A stretch of DNA of 64,000 bases from positions 1-64,000 of the forward strand of contig NZ_LZIF01000120.1 in assembly GCF_001667145.1 (NCBI RefSeq), written 5' to 3'. Below, one piece after another: positions 23,986 through 32,329 of the stretch. The translations under genes were made by a program, and so were the position numbers. Numbering within the stretch: the stretch's first letter is position 1; every line of letters starts with the position of its first letter. This DNA comes from Mycobacterium sp. 852002-51971_SCH5477799-a (GTDB lineage Bacteria > Actinomycetota > Actinomycetes > Mycobacteriales > Mycobacteriaceae). The notes below the pieces were generated by a model. The model saw only the letters and a list, made by a program, of their open reading frames with translations. It was not told the DNA's origin and did no database searches.

Positions 23986-25001
23986 CGAACCCCCTGCTGT
24001 GCAAGTGATTCCGACAGCTCGTAGAGGCTACCGAGGTCGACCCCGTCGGAAATGGCTGGCAGTTCCAATCGCGCCACTTTCAATGCATCGAGCTGTTGGG
24101 CGATCTCGGCGCGGGTGGCGACGACCGTCGCATGCTCGATGGTCTCCGTCAGCAGTCCGGCAAAGTCCTTGTCGTTCAAGATGATTCCGGACTTCTCCAA
24201 TCCCGAACGCACCGAGTCCGCGTCGATGTCTCCCTCGGCGGCCTTAGCCAGATCGGCCGGCTGCAGGTAAGAGGGGATGTTGCGGTTCACGATCACGCTG
24301 CCGATCGGCAGCTGCATATCGGCGAGCTCCTCGATGGCTTCCAGCGTCTCCTGGACCGGCAGCGCCTCTAGCAGGGTGACTAAGTGAATGGCCGTCTGTT
24401 CGGAGTGCAGTAGCTTCACCACGCCGTCGGCCTGCGAATGCACCGGGCCGCCCTTGGCCAAATCGGACACGGCCTTGGTGACATCCAGGAACCGCGCGAT
24501 CCGTCCGGTCGGCGGGGCGTCGACGACGATGGCGTCGTAAACCGGCAGGCGATTCTTGTCGACGCGTATCACGGTCTCCTTGATCTTGCCGGTCAGCAGC
24601 ACGTCACGCAGACCCGGCGCGATCGTCGTCGCGAACTCGACCGCACCGATCCGGCGCATCGCGCGGCCCGCAATGCCCAGGTTGTAGAACATGTCGAGGT
24701 ACTCGAGGAAGGCGGCCTCGATGTCGATCGCCAGGGCATTGACCTGACCGCCGCGCTCGGCGGTCGCGATCTTCACCTCCTGATAGGGCAGGGGTGGCAC
24801 ATCGAAGAGTTGCGCTATTCCTTGACGGCCCTCGACTTCCACGAGCAGGACCTTGCGGCCTCCCGCGGCCAGGGTCAGCGCCAGCGCGGCCGCGATGGTC
24901 GACTTACCCGTTCCGCCTTTGCCGGTCACTAAATGTAAACGGGCCTTCGTCAAGCGCGACGGCCAGCCGACGGCAGCTCCGCCGCTCGATGTGGTTGCCA
25001 C
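23982..25001 (-). CDS. Get3/ArsA-like ATPase (Rv3679-like, BagA)
   Basis: 339 residues. LVTGKGGTGKSTIAAALALTL is a classic deviant Walker A; VEVEGRQGIAQLF and IVVDAPPTGRIARFLD are the two switch regions. The C-terminal half carries helical segments and VIVNRNIPSYL. It is the first gene of the two-ATPase operon, and the H37Rv homologue has the same divergent arrangement to the DUF4177 and ridA genes. Like its partner, it is a cytosolic ATPase of uncertain client. Confidence 0.9.
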   Translation of the reverse strand: MATTSSGGAAVGWPSRLTKARLHLVTGKGGTGKSTIAAALALTLAAGGRKVLLVEVEGRQGIAQLFDVPPLPYQEVKIATAERGGQVNALAIDIEAAFLEYLDMFYNLGIAGRAMRRIGAVEFATTIAPGLRDVLLTGKIKETVIRVDKNRLPVYDAIVVDAPPTGRIARFLDVTKAVSDLAKGGPVHSQADGVVKLLHSEQTAIHLVTLLEALPVQETLEAIEELADMQLPIGSVIVNRNIPSYLQPADLAKAAEGDIDADSVRSGLEKSGIILNDKDFAGLLTETIEHATVVATRAEIAQQLDALKVARLELPAISDGVDLGSLYELSESLAQQGVR

Positions 25002-25036
25002 CTTCGCATGCTAGCCCGACCCGATAAGCTCGCGGC

Positions 25037-25198
25037 ATGAGCCAACCGACCGCATGGGAGTACGTCACGGTTCCGCTGCTGACGCACGCCACCAAACAGA
25101 TCCTGGACCAGTGGGGGGCCGACGGCTGGGAGCTGGTGTCGGTGCTGCAAGGGCCGACCGGCGAGCAGCACGTCGCGTATCTGAAGCGCCCCAAGTAA
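25037..25198 (+). CDS. DUF4177 small protein (Rv3678A-like)
   Basis: 53 residues from an ATG (MSQPTAWEYVTVPLL) to TAA. The sequence WEYVTVPLLTHATKQILDQWG, followed by GWELVSVLQGP and a YLKRPK end, is the single compact DUF4177 domain. The function is unknown. It lies 11 bases before ridA and is divergent from the ATPase pair by 35 bases; the same arrangement is conserved in H37Rv. Confidence 0.9.
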   Translation: MSQPTAWEYVTVPLLTHATKQILDQWGADGWELVSVLQGPTGEQHVAYLKRPK

Positions 25199-25209
25199 AG
25201 GTCGGTCCG

Positions 25210-25665
25210 ATGAGTGCTTCGGCCCGGCTCGGGCAGCTCGGCCTCGCGCTCCCGGAGGTGGTCGCGCCGTTGGCCTCCTATGTACCGGCGGTGCGCACCG
25301 GCAACCTGATCTACACCGCAGGCCAACTCCCCATGCGCGAGGGAAAGCTATTGGCCACCGGCAAGGTCGGCGCCGGCGTCAGCCCCGACGAGGGCAAGGC
25401 CATGGCCCGCATCTGTGTGCTCAACGCGTTGGCGGCCGTCAACTCGCTGGCCGGGATCGACGAGGTGACCCGGGTGGTGAAGGTCGTCGGATTCGTCGCC
25501 TCGGCTCCGGGATTCAACGGCCAGCCGGGTGTCATCAACGGGGCCTCCGAACTGCTCGCCGAGGTGTTCGGGGAACAGGGCGCGCATGCGCGCTCGGCGG
25601 TCGGCGTCTCCGAGCTGCCACTGGATGCGCCGGTGGAAGTGGAGCTGATCGTCGAGGTCGGCTGA
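25210..25665 (+). CDS. RidA family enamine/imine deaminase (Rv3678c-like)
   Basis: 151 residues. Conserved RidA features: YVPAVRTGNLIYTAGQLP (N-terminal strand and Gln), AVNSLAGIDEVTRVVKVVGFV, GASELLAEVFGEQGAHARSAVGV (the catalytic Arg) and a final VEVELIVEV. Classic RidA hydrolyses reactive enamines such as 2-aminoacrylate that arise from PLP enzymes. This branch is longer than canonical RidA and may have other imine substrates. It is the second gene in an apparent operon with the small DUF4177 gene and the following hydrolase. Confidence 0.9.
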   Translation: MSASARLGQLGLALPEVVAPLASYVPAVRTGNLIYTAGQLPMREGKLLATGKVGAGVSPDEGKAMARICVLNALAAVNSLAGIDEVTRVVKVVGFVASAPGFNGQPGVINGASELLAEVFGEQGAHARSAVGVSELPLDAPVEVELIVEVG

Positions 25666-25670
25666 CCTCC

Positions 25671-26474
25671 GTGTCCCAGGCCGCCGAGTCGCTGACCCAT
25701 CCCGCATACGCCGAGCTGCGGCCGGTCACCGAGACCGCCTCGGTGCTGTTGGCCGAGAACCCCGGGCTGCTGACCCTCGAGGGCACCAATACCTGGGTAC
25801 TGCGCGGCCCGCGCAGCGATGAGCTGGTCATCGTGGACCCCGGGCCCGACGATGACGGCCACATCGCACGGGTTGCCGCGCTGGGCCGGATCGCCCTGGT
25901 CCTGATCAGCCACCGGCACAGCGATCACACCGACGGCATCGACAAGCTCGTCGAGCTGACGGGCGCGATCGTGCGCTCGGCGGGCAGTGGCTTTCTGCGC
26001 GGCCTCGGCGGGGAGCTGACCGACGGCGAGGTGATCGACGCCGCCGGGCTCAAGATCAAGGTCATGGCGACCCCCGGCCACACCGCCGATTCGCTGTCCT
26101 TCTTGCTCGACGATGCCGTGTTGACCGCCGACACCGTCCTGGGCCGCGGCACGGCCGTTCTCGACAAGGAGGACGGCAGCCTGACGGACTATTTGGAATC
26201 GCTGCGGCGACTGCGCGGCTTGGGCCGACGGACGGTGCTGCCCGGGCACGGCCCGGATCTGGCCGATCTGGAAAGCGTCGCGCAGGGCTATCTCGTGCAC
26301 CGGCGGGAGCGGCTGGATCAAGTGCGTTCGGCGTTGAGGGAGCTGGGGGAGGACGCCGGCGCCCGCCGGATCGTCGAACACGTCTATATCGACGTCGACG
26401 AGAAACTGTGGGATGCCGCCGAATGGTCGGTGCAGGTGCAGCTGAATCACCTGCGCTCGGAGCCGTCGGCGTAA
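25671..26474 (+). CDS. Metallo-beta-lactamase fold hydrolase (Rv3677c-like, LACTB2-type)
   Basis: 267 residues from a GTG 6 bases after the ridA stop. MBL motifs: SHRHSDHTDGIDKL (HxHxDH), MATPGHTADSLSF (third His), VLTADTVLG (Asp) and VLPGHGP (last His). A winged-helix-like C-terminal domain (VHRRERLDQVRSALRELGE) is typical of the LACTB2/RNase-like group, so an RNA or thioester substrate is possible. The stop is followed by the 55-base tandem repeats at the 3' end of crp. Confidence 0.9.
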   Translation: MSQAAESLTHPAYAELRPVTETASVLLAENPGLLTLEGTNTWVLRGPRSDELVIVDPGPDDDGHIARVAALGRIALVLISHRHSDHTDGIDKLVELTGAIVRSAGSGFLRGLGGELTDGEVIDAAGLKIKVMATPGHTADSLSFLLDDAVLTADTVLGRGTAVLDKEDGSLTDYLESLRRLRGLGRRTVLPGHGPDLADLESVAQGYLVHRRERLDQVRSALRELGEDAGARRIVEHVYIDVDEKLWDAAEWSVQVQLNHLRSEPSA

Positions 26475-26481
26475 CCGAGTC

Positions 26482-26601
26482 CGCGCGCTTACCTCGCTCG
26501 GGGTTGGATTTCTCGCTCGGTCGCGCCCGCGCTCCGCGCGCGCTTACCTCGCTCGGGGTTGGGTTTCTCGCTCGGTCGCGCCCGCGCTCCGCGCGCGCTT
26601 A
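26482..26601. repeat. Two tandem 55-bp repeats plus a partial third copy entering the crp 3' end
   Basis: The block from GCGCTTACCTCGCTCGG to GCGCCCGCGCTCCG occurs with period 55 at about 26485 and 26540. A third copy of its left part begins at 26595, inside the crp stop and C-terminal codons. The two full copies differ by a single base (TTGGATTT versus TTGGGTTT). Each carries the antisense of the crp stop codon, so the repeat looks like an amplified crp 3' end. CGCGCCCGCGCTCCGCGCGC also forms local inverted repeats. Confidence 0.9.
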
Positions 26602-27273
26602 CCTCGCTCGGCGGGCCAGTCGCTCGGAGTCAGAGATCAGCACGCTCTTACCCTCCAGACGGATCCAGCCGCGGTGGGCGAAGTCGGCCAGCGCCTTGTT
26701 CACCGTCTCCCGCGAGGCGCCGACCAGCTGCGCGATCTCTTCCTGCGTCAGGTCGTGGGTGACCCGCATGGCGCCGCCCTCTTGGGTGCCGAACCGCTGC
26801 GCTAGCTGCAGTAGCTGCTTGGCCACCCGGCCGGGCACGTCGGTGAAGATGAGGTCGGCCAGGTTGTTGTTGGTGCGGCGCAGGCGTCGGGCCAGTACCC
26901 GCAACAACTGCTCGGCGATCTCGGGACGATCGGCGATCCACGCCCGCAGCGCGTCGCGGTCCATCGACACCGCGCGCACCTCGGTGATGGTGGTGGCGCT
27001 AGACGTCCGCGGACCCGGGTCGAAGATCGACAATTCGCCGAACATGTCCGAAGGGCCCATGATCGTCAGCAGGTTCTCGCGTCCATCGGGCGAACGGCGA
27101 CCGATCTTCACCTTCCCGGCGACGATGATGTACAGCCGATCGCCGGGTTCCCCCTCGGCGAAGACCGTGTGTCCACGGGGGAAGTCGACGGGTTGCAGCT
27201 GCTTGGTCAGCGCTGTGACCGCACCGGGTTCGACCCCTTGGAAGATTCCTGCCCTTGCCAGGATCTCGTCCAC
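26599..27273 (-). CDS. crp: cAMP-responsive regulator Crp (Rv3676-like)
   Basis: 224 residues. The N-terminal cyclic-nucleotide-binding domain contains FAEGEPGDRLYIIVAGKVKI and GPSDMFGELSIFDPGPRTSSA (the FGEL...R.A phosphate-binding cassette). The C-terminal winged helix has TQEEIAQLVGASRETVNKALAD as the recognition helix. Mtb Crp controls a large regulon, including whiB1 and rpfA, and binds DNA with weak cAMP dependence. The extreme C-terminus (ERLARRAR) overlaps the tandem repeat array, so the tail may vary between strains. Confidence 0.96.
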   Translation of the reverse strand: MDEILARAGIFQGVEPGAVTALTKQLQPVDFPRGHTVFAEGEPGDRLYIIVAGKVKIGRRSPDGRENLLTIMGPSDMFGELSIFDPGPRTSSATTITEVRAVSMDRDALRAWIADRPEIAEQLLRVLARRLRRTNNNLADLIFTDVPGRVAKQLLQLAQRFGTQEGGAMRVTHDLTQEEIAQLVGASRETVNKALADFAHRGWIRLEGKSVLISDSERLARRAR

Positions 27274-27377
27274 GTTGCCTCTTCAACTTTCCCAGAAAAT
27301 TAGTGTGCTACGGGCAGGCTAACCCCTTGCTCGCGTGACGAGTCTAGAGGAACGCCGTTGTGTCCAACGTGCCAACG

Positions 27378-27755
27378 CTACACAGGATTGGCGTGTCGAG
27401 GTGCCCTAAATTGCGGATTGACGTGCGAATGGCCGTGTATCCGGGTCGGTAGCGTCAATTCATCGCGGTCGACGTAGCTCACGGCGAACGACGGCGCGGC
27501 GTGGCGCGGTCCGGCGCTCCCGTTCCCCGGGGCCCCAGGTAGCTGCGCGAGCTCGCGCCGGTGCAGGTATTCGACTGCCTCCGGCATACCTTCGGCGGCC
27601 AGCGTGTGCATGTCGACGCCGTCGGCACGCTCGAGGAACTTGTCGACGTCAGCCACCGCGCGGGCGCGGGGGGTGAGGTCGGACTCGAGCCGCCCAAGAC
27701 CCAGCGCCGCCAGCATCAGCAGCGCCGGAACACCGGCCACCAGCAACCACGACAC
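27378..27755 (-). CDS. Small membrane protein (Rv3675-like)
   Basis: About 125 residues. The only plausible start is the GTG giving VSWLLVAGVPALLMLAALGLG, one transmembrane helix, followed by LESDLTPRARAVADVDKFLE, EGMPEAVEYLHRREL and the C-terminal FRAPRHANPV. These conserved stretches match the remembered Rv3675 sequence. The very long upstream open frame is an artefact on the opposite strand of nth and its neighbour. It stands between crp and nth and is divergent from nth. Function unknown. Confidence 0.78.
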   Translation of the reverse strand: MSWLLVAGVPALLMLAALGLGRLESDLTPRARAVADVDKFLERADGVDMHTLAAEGMPEAVEYLHRRELAQLPGAPGNGSAGPRHAAPSFAVSYVDRDELTLPTRIHGHSHVNPQFRAPRHANPV

Positions 27756-27827
27756 ATCGAAGAGTAAACATCGCCTTGGATCAACACCGGGTCTCGGCGA
27801 GATCACGAAATCAGTACTCTGTCGTAG

Positions 27828-28625
27828 GTGACAGCGGCAAAGTCGTCCGGGCGTTCGAAATCGACTCCGGCCCCGCCGGTTGGCGTCGATTCCCGACGTT
27901 GGTCCGAAGAAACCCGCGTCGGCCTGGTGCGACGGGCGAGGCGCATGAATCGTGCTCTGGCACAGGCCTTTCCGGACGCCCACTGCGAGCTGGATTTCAC
28001 GACGCCGCTGGAATTGACGGTCGCCACAATCCTTTCGGCGCAGAGCACCGACAAGCGGGTGAATCTGACGACGCCGGCGCTGTTCAAGCGGTATCCGTCG
28101 GCGCTGGATTACGCGCAAGCGGACCGTGCCGAGCTGGAAGACCTGATCCGTCCGACCGGCTTTTTCCGCAATAAGGCGTCCTCGCTGATCGGCCTGGGCC
28201 AGGCACTGGTTGAACGGTTCGACGGCGAGGTGCCCTCGACCATGGCCGAACTGGTCACCCTGCCTGGGGTGGGCCGCAAGACGGCCAACGTCATCCTGGG
28301 CAACGCGTTCGGGATTCCGGGCATCACGGTCGACACCCATTTCGCGCGGCTGGTGCACCGGTGGCGCTGGACCGCGGATACGGACCCGGTCAAAATCGAA
28401 CACTCCGTCGGTGAGCTCATCGAACGCGGCGACTGGACCATGCTGAGCCACCGGGTGATCTTCCACGGCCGCCGGGTGTGCCACGCGCGCAAACCGGCGT
28501 GCGGCGTCTGCCTGATCGCCAAAGACTGCCCGTCTTTCGGCCTCGGTCCCACCGAGGCGGCGCTGGCCGCGCCGTTGGTGAAGGGCCCGGAAACCGAGCA
28601 CCTGCTCGCCCTGGCCGGGCTCTAG
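27828..28625 (+). CDS. nth: Endonuclease III (Rv3674c-like)
   Basis: 265 residues from a GTG; conserved sequence starts at about residue 25 (RRWSEETRVGLVRRARRMNRAL). The helix-hairpin-helix LVTLPGVGRKTANVILGNAF, the Lys in GRKTAN and the catalytic Asp in ITVDTHFARL define a bifunctional glycosylase/AP lyase. The 4Fe-4S cluster ligands are in CHARKPACGVCLIAKDC. It removes oxidised pyrimidines in base-excision repair. The N-terminal about 20 residues are Ser/Pro-rich and may not be translated if a later start is used. Confidence 0.95.
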   Translation: MTAAKSSGRSKSTPAPPVGVDSRRWSEETRVGLVRRARRMNRALAQAFPDAHCELDFTTPLELTVATILSAQSTDKRVNLTTPALFKRYPSALDYAQADRAELEDLIRPTGFFRNKASSLIGLGQALVERFDGEVPSTMAELVTLPGVGRKTANVILGNAFGIPGITVDTHFARLVHRWRWTADTDPVKIEHSVGELIERGDWTMLSHRVIFHGRRVCHARKPACGVCLIAKDCPSFGLGPTEAALAAPLVKGPETEHLLALAGL

Positions 28626-28658
28626 GCCGGTCCGCGAACGACGCGCACTGGGACCGCA

Positions 28659-29315
28659 ATGCCGACGCTGACCCGCAAGGCTCGCTGGCACATTGCGATC
28701 CTGGCGGTGGTGGCGGCGCTGGTCGCGGCGCTGGTCGCGCAGCTGCGCGATGACTCCGCCTCGACGTCGATGCCCGCGACTGATCAGACGGTGGCCGACC
28801 GGGAACACCGCGACGCCGATACGCCCGCTGCATTGTTGGGCCCGCGGCGCCGCGCCAACCTGCCGCCATGCCCCGCCGCCGGAACCGGCGACGGACCCGA
28901 GGCGCTGCGCGGTGTGACGGTCGATTGCGCCGCCGACGGATCCCCGGTCGACGTCGCGCGCGCGCTGGCCGGTCGCCGGGTAGTCCTCAACCTGTGGGCG
29001 TATTGGTGCGCGCCATGCGCTGCCGAACTGCCCGCGATGGCCGAGTATCAACGGCGGGCCGGTTCGGACGTGATGGTGGTGACGGTGCATCAAGACGAGA
29101 ACGAGACCGCGGCGCTGTTGCGGCTGGCCGAGCTCGGTGTGCGCCTGCCGACGTTGCAGGATGGTCGTCGCCGGGTCGCGGCCGCGCTGCGGGTGGTAAA
29201 TGTGATGCCCGCGACGGTGGTCCTTCGACCGGACGGTAGCGTTGCCCAAACGCTGCCACGAGCTTTCAACACTGCCGATGAGATCGCGGCCGCGATCGAC
29301 AACGACAGGGGATAA
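28659..29315 (+). CDS. Membrane-anchored thioredoxin-like protein (TlpA/ResA type, Rv3673c-like)
   Basis: 218 residues. An N-terminal signal anchor (WHIAILAVVAALVAALVAQL) leads to an extracytoplasmic TlpA-like domain with NLWAYWCAPCAAELPAM (WCxxC active site) and VMPATVVLRPDG (cis-Pro loop). It should reduce or exchange disulfides outside the membrane, possibly for cytochrome c or envelope proteins. It is 33 bases after nth and 29 before the NUDIX gene; the nth-tlpA-nudix-marP order is conserved in H37Rv. Confidence 0.92.
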   Translation: MPTLTRKARWHIAILAVVAALVAALVAQLRDDSASTSMPATDQTVADREHRDADTPAALLGPRRRANLPPCPAAGTGDGPEALRGVTVDCAADGSPVDVARALAGRRVVLNLWAYWCAPCAAELPAMAEYQRRAGSDVMVVTVHQDENETAALLRLAELGVRLPTLQDGRRRVAAALRVVNVMPATVVLRPDGSVAQTLPRAFNTADEIAAAIDNDRG

Positions 29316-29344
29316 GCGGACACATTGAACCGACTGGAGGGGCC

Positions 29345-30160
29345 GTGAGTGCTGGGGGTTCGCCCCTGCGGAATGGGGACCCCGCCCCCGCGCGCGAGAC
29401 CGTTCCGCTGAGGCCTGACGCCTGTCCGTCGTGGCTGCGTCCGCTGGTCGACAAAGTCGACGACGTTCCCGACGCGGCTCGGCGCCGCCTGCCGGCCGAC
29501 GTGCTGGCGATGATCACCAGCAAGGCCGTGTCGGCGGTGGCCACGCTGCGCGGTGCCAACCGCGAGGCGGCCGTTCTGGTCTTGTTCTCCGGTCCGGAAT
29601 CCGGCCCGCCAGACGGCGGTTTCCCCGACGAGGCCGACCTGCTGGTCACCGTGCGGGCATCGACTCTGCGCCACCACGCCGGGCAGGCGGCATTCCCCGG
29701 CGGCGCCGCCGATCCCACCGACCAAGGTCCCGTGGATACCGCCTTACGCGAGGCCCGCGAGGAAACCGGCATCGACGTCAGCAGGCTGTATCCCTTGGCG
29801 ACGATGGAAAAGATGTTCATCGCGCCGTCGCAGTTTCACGTGGTCCCGGTGCTGGCGTACTCGCCGGATCCCGGCCCCGTGGGCGTCGTCGACGAGGCCG
29901 AGACAGCGATCGTGGCGCGAGTTCCGTTGCGCGCCTTCATCAATCCGGACAACCGGCTGATGGTGTACCGCGGCGATCTCGGCCGACGGTGGGCCGGCCC
30001 GGCGTTTCTGCTCAACGAGATGCTGGTCTGGGGATTCACCGGTCAGGTGATTTCCGCGCTGCTCGACGTCGCCGGCTGGGCCCAACCGTGGGACACCACC
30101 GACGAGCGCGAGCTGGACGCGGCGATGGCGCTGGTCGGCGACGGTGGTGGGTCTCGATGA
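29345..30160 (+). CDS. NUDIX hydrolase, CoA pyrophosphatase type (Rv3672c-like)
   Basis: 271 residues from a GTG after GGAGGGGCC. The Nudix box GGAADPTDQGPVDTALREAREETGID keeps the REAREETG core and the upstream Gly. The SxLRHHAGQAAFPGG-type lead-in (STLRHHAGQAAFPGG) is the UPF0035 signature of CoA and nucleotide pyrophosphatases such as NudL/Nudt7. It ends on an ATGA overlap with marP. Confidence 0.92.
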   Translation: MSAGGSPLRNGDPAPARETVPLRPDACPSWLRPLVDKVDDVPDAARRRLPADVLAMITSKAVSAVATLRGANREAAVLVLFSGPESGPPDGGFPDEADLLVTVRASTLRHHAGQAAFPGGAADPTDQGPVDTALREAREETGIDVSRLYPLATMEKMFIAPSQFHVVPVLAYSPDPGPVGVVDEAETAIVARVPLRAFINPDNRLMVYRGDLGRRWAGPAFLLNEMLVWGFTGQVISALLDVAGWAQPWDTTDERELDAAMALVGDGGGSR

Positions 30161-31359
30161 ATTCCATGACTCCGTCACAGTGGCTGGATGTCGCCGTCCT
30201 CGCGGTCGCTTTCATCGCGGCGATCTCCGGCTGGCGGTCGGGCGCGCTGGGGTCGTTGCTGTCGTTCGTCGGGGTTTTGCTCGGCGCGATCGCGGGTGTG
30301 CTGCTGGCACCCCACTTGGTCAGCCACATCGCCGCGCCGCGCGCGAAATTGTTTGCCGCACTGTTCCTGATCCTCGCGCTCGTCGTCGTCGGCGAGGTCG
30401 CCGGTGTCGTGCTCGGACGCGCCGTGCGCGGCGCAATCCGCAGCCGGTCCATCCGAACGGTCGACTCGGTCATCGGGGTGGCGGTCCAGTTGGTTGTGGT
30501 GCTGACCGCCGCGTGGTTGTTGGCGACGCCGCTGACCCAGTCCAAGGACCAGCCGGAACTGGCCGCCGCGGTCCGCGGTTCGCGAGTGCTGGCCCGCGTC
30601 AACGACGTCGCGCCGCCCTGGCTCAAGACGGTGCCCAAGCGGTTGTCCGCGCTGCTGAACACCTCCGGTTTGCCCGCGGTGCTGGAGCCGTTCAGCCGCA
30701 CCCCGGTCATTCCCGTCGCATCTCCTGATCCCGAGCTGGCCGGCAATCCGGTGGTGCAGGCCACCGCTCCCAGCGTGGTCAAGGTTCGCAGCCTGGCACC
30801 CAGCTGCCAGAAAGTGTTGGAGGGCAGCGGATTTGTGATCGCACCCGACCGGGTGATGACCAACGCGCACGTGGTGGCCGGCTCGAACAGCGTTCAGATC
30901 TACGCCAGCGGCAATCCCCTCGATGCCACCGTGGTGTCCTACGATCCGGCGGTCGACATCGCGATCCTGGCCGTCCCCAACTTACCGCCGCCCCCGCTGG
31001 CCTTCGCCCAGGGTGACGCGAAAACCGGTGCCAGCGTTGTGGTTCTGGGTTATCCCGGAGGCGGGAACTTCACCGCGACCCCGGCCAGGATCCGCGAGCT
31101 GATCAAGTTGAGCGGACCCGACATTTACCGTGATCCCGCACCCGTCACCCGTGACGTCTATACGATCAGAGCCAGTGTGGAGCAAGGAAATTCGGGTGGA
31201 CCATTGATCGATCTCGACGGTCACGTGCTTGGCGTGGTGTTCGGTGCGGCGGTCGACGACCCCGACACCGGGTTCGTGTTGACCGCCGACGAGGTGGCAA
31301 GTCAGTTGTCCAGGATCGGTGACACCCAACTGGTGGGAACCGGGTCCTGCGTTGGCTGA
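30157..31359 (+). CDS. marP: Membrane serine protease MarP (Rv3671c-like)
   Basis: 400 residues. Start ATG on the ATGA overlap; a second ATG three codons later matches the Mtb start. Four N-terminal membrane helices (about 10-130) are followed by a chymotrypsin-like periplasmic domain: TNAHVVAG (His), DPAVDIAIL (Asp) and EQGNSGGPL (Ser). Two Cys (in PSCQKVLEG and GTGSCVG) form the activating disulfide known for Mtb MarP. MarP is needed for acid resistance and cleaves the peptidoglycan hydrolase RipA. The active-site turn reads GNSGG rather than the GDSGG I remember for Mtb. Confidence 0.95.
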   Translation: MNSMTPSQWLDVAVLAVAFIAAISGWRSGALGSLLSFVGVLLGAIAGVLLAPHLVSHIAAPRAKLFAALFLILALVVVGEVAGVVLGRAVRGAIRSRSIRTVDSVIGVAVQLVVVLTAAWLLATPLTQSKDQPELAAAVRGSRVLARVNDVAPPWLKTVPKRLSALLNTSGLPAVLEPFSRTPVIPVASPDPELAGNPVVQATAPSVVKVRSLAPSCQKVLEGSGFVIAPDRVMTNAHVVAGSNSVQIYASGNPLDATVVSYDPAVDIAILAVPNLPPPPLAFAQGDAKTGASVVVLGYPGGGNFTATPARIRELIKLSGPDIYRDPAPVTRDVYTIRASVEQGNSGGPLIDLDGHVLGVVFGAAVDDPDTGFVLTADEVASQLSRIGDTQLVGTGSCVG

Positions 31360-31369
31360 GCGGCCGCGC

Positions 31370-32329
31370 CTATCGCGCCCGGGTCAGGTGCACCTGTTCC
31401 AGGAATTTCGTCAGGTGCCTATTGATTTCCTCGGGTGCCTCTTCGTGGCTGAAATGCCCTGCGCCCGCGATAGATACGTAGCGTCCCTGCGGCGCGTAGC
31501 GCCGCGTGCGGTCGACCGGGTCGGCCAGCACGTAGGGATCCGCCTCGCCGCGCAGGTGTAGCAGCGGCACGCTGAGCTGCTGACTCATCGATTTCATGAA
31601 ACGCCGGCCTTCATCGCGCAGCTGGCTGCGCGCCGCCCAGCGCTGATATTCGAGGGCGCTGTGCGCGGCCGCCGGGATTTGGATCGCCGTCCGCAAATGG
31701 CCGATGGTCTCGGAGAAGTCTTCGGAGGCAAGCCATTTGCCGCAGCTGCGACTTCGGACCAGGCGTTCGATCTCGGCGGCGTTGTCCCGGGTCAACAGCC
31801 GCTCTGGCCACAACGGGATCTGGTATTGCAGCAACGTCGGCAAAAGCGCATAACCCTGGTCGCGCCGCGTCAACGTGGAGCGCCGCAACGCCGCCGGATG
31901 CGGAGCACTGATCAGCGCGATCGCCGACACCAGCCGCGGATGCAACAACGCGGTGGCCCAGCAGCCCAGCCCGCCGTCGGCGTGACCCACCAAGGTCGCC
32001 GAGGAGTGCCCCAACGCACGAATGAGTCCGGCGGTGTCGCCGGCCATCGTCCAGCCGTCGTAGCCGCGGGGTGGCTTATCGCTGCCGCCATAGCCGCGCA
32101 GGTCGACGGCGATCACCCGCGCGCCGCGCAGACCGCGGAGCTGATGACGCCAGGACCACCAGAACGACCCGAAACCGTGCAGCAGCATGACAAGCGGGCG
32201 GGCGGTTGCAGGCGGGCCGTCGGCGTCGTTGAGACCTTCGACGACGTGGAAGCGGATGCCGTTGGCATGGACATCGAGATGGCGCCACGGCCCCTCGATG
32301 CGCGCTACCGACGGATCCGGCGGTGCCAT
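31370..32329 (-). CDS. ephE: Alpha/beta hydrolase, epoxide hydrolase-like EphE (Rv3670)
   Basis: 319 residues. HGFGSFWWSW (oxyanion HGxx), DLRGYGGSDKPPRGY, VGHADGGLG (nucleophile elbow with Asp, as in epoxide hydrolases and dehalogenases), LRGEADPYVL (acid) and GAGHFSHEE (His) are all in place. The Asp nucleophile supports ester-intermediate chemistry such as epoxide opening. The C-terminus converges with marP, 10 bases apart. It follows the holin-like gene with adjacent stop and start, so it is probably its co-operon partner. Confidence 0.9.
   Translation of the reverse strand: MAPPDPSVARIEGPWRHLDVHANGIRFHVVEGLNDADGPPATARPLVMLLHGFGSFWWSWRHQLRGLRGARVIAVDLRGYGGSDKPPRGYDGWTMAGDTAGLIRALGHSSATLVGHADGGLGCWATALLHPRLVSAIALISAPHPAALRRSTLTRRDQGYALLPTLLQYQIPLWPERLLTRDNAAEIERLVRSRSCGKWLASEDFSETIGHLRTAIQIPAAAHSALEYQRWAARSQLRDEGRRFMKSMSQQLSVPLLHLRGEADPYVLADPVDRTRRYAPQGRYVSIAGAGHFSHEEAPEEINRHLTKFLEQVHLTRAR

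Noticed and set aside
27378..29249. 623-residue minus-strand frame covering nth and the thioredoxin gene
   Set aside because: Only its last about 125 codons resemble a protein (Rv3675-like); the rest is antisense to two well-supported genes.
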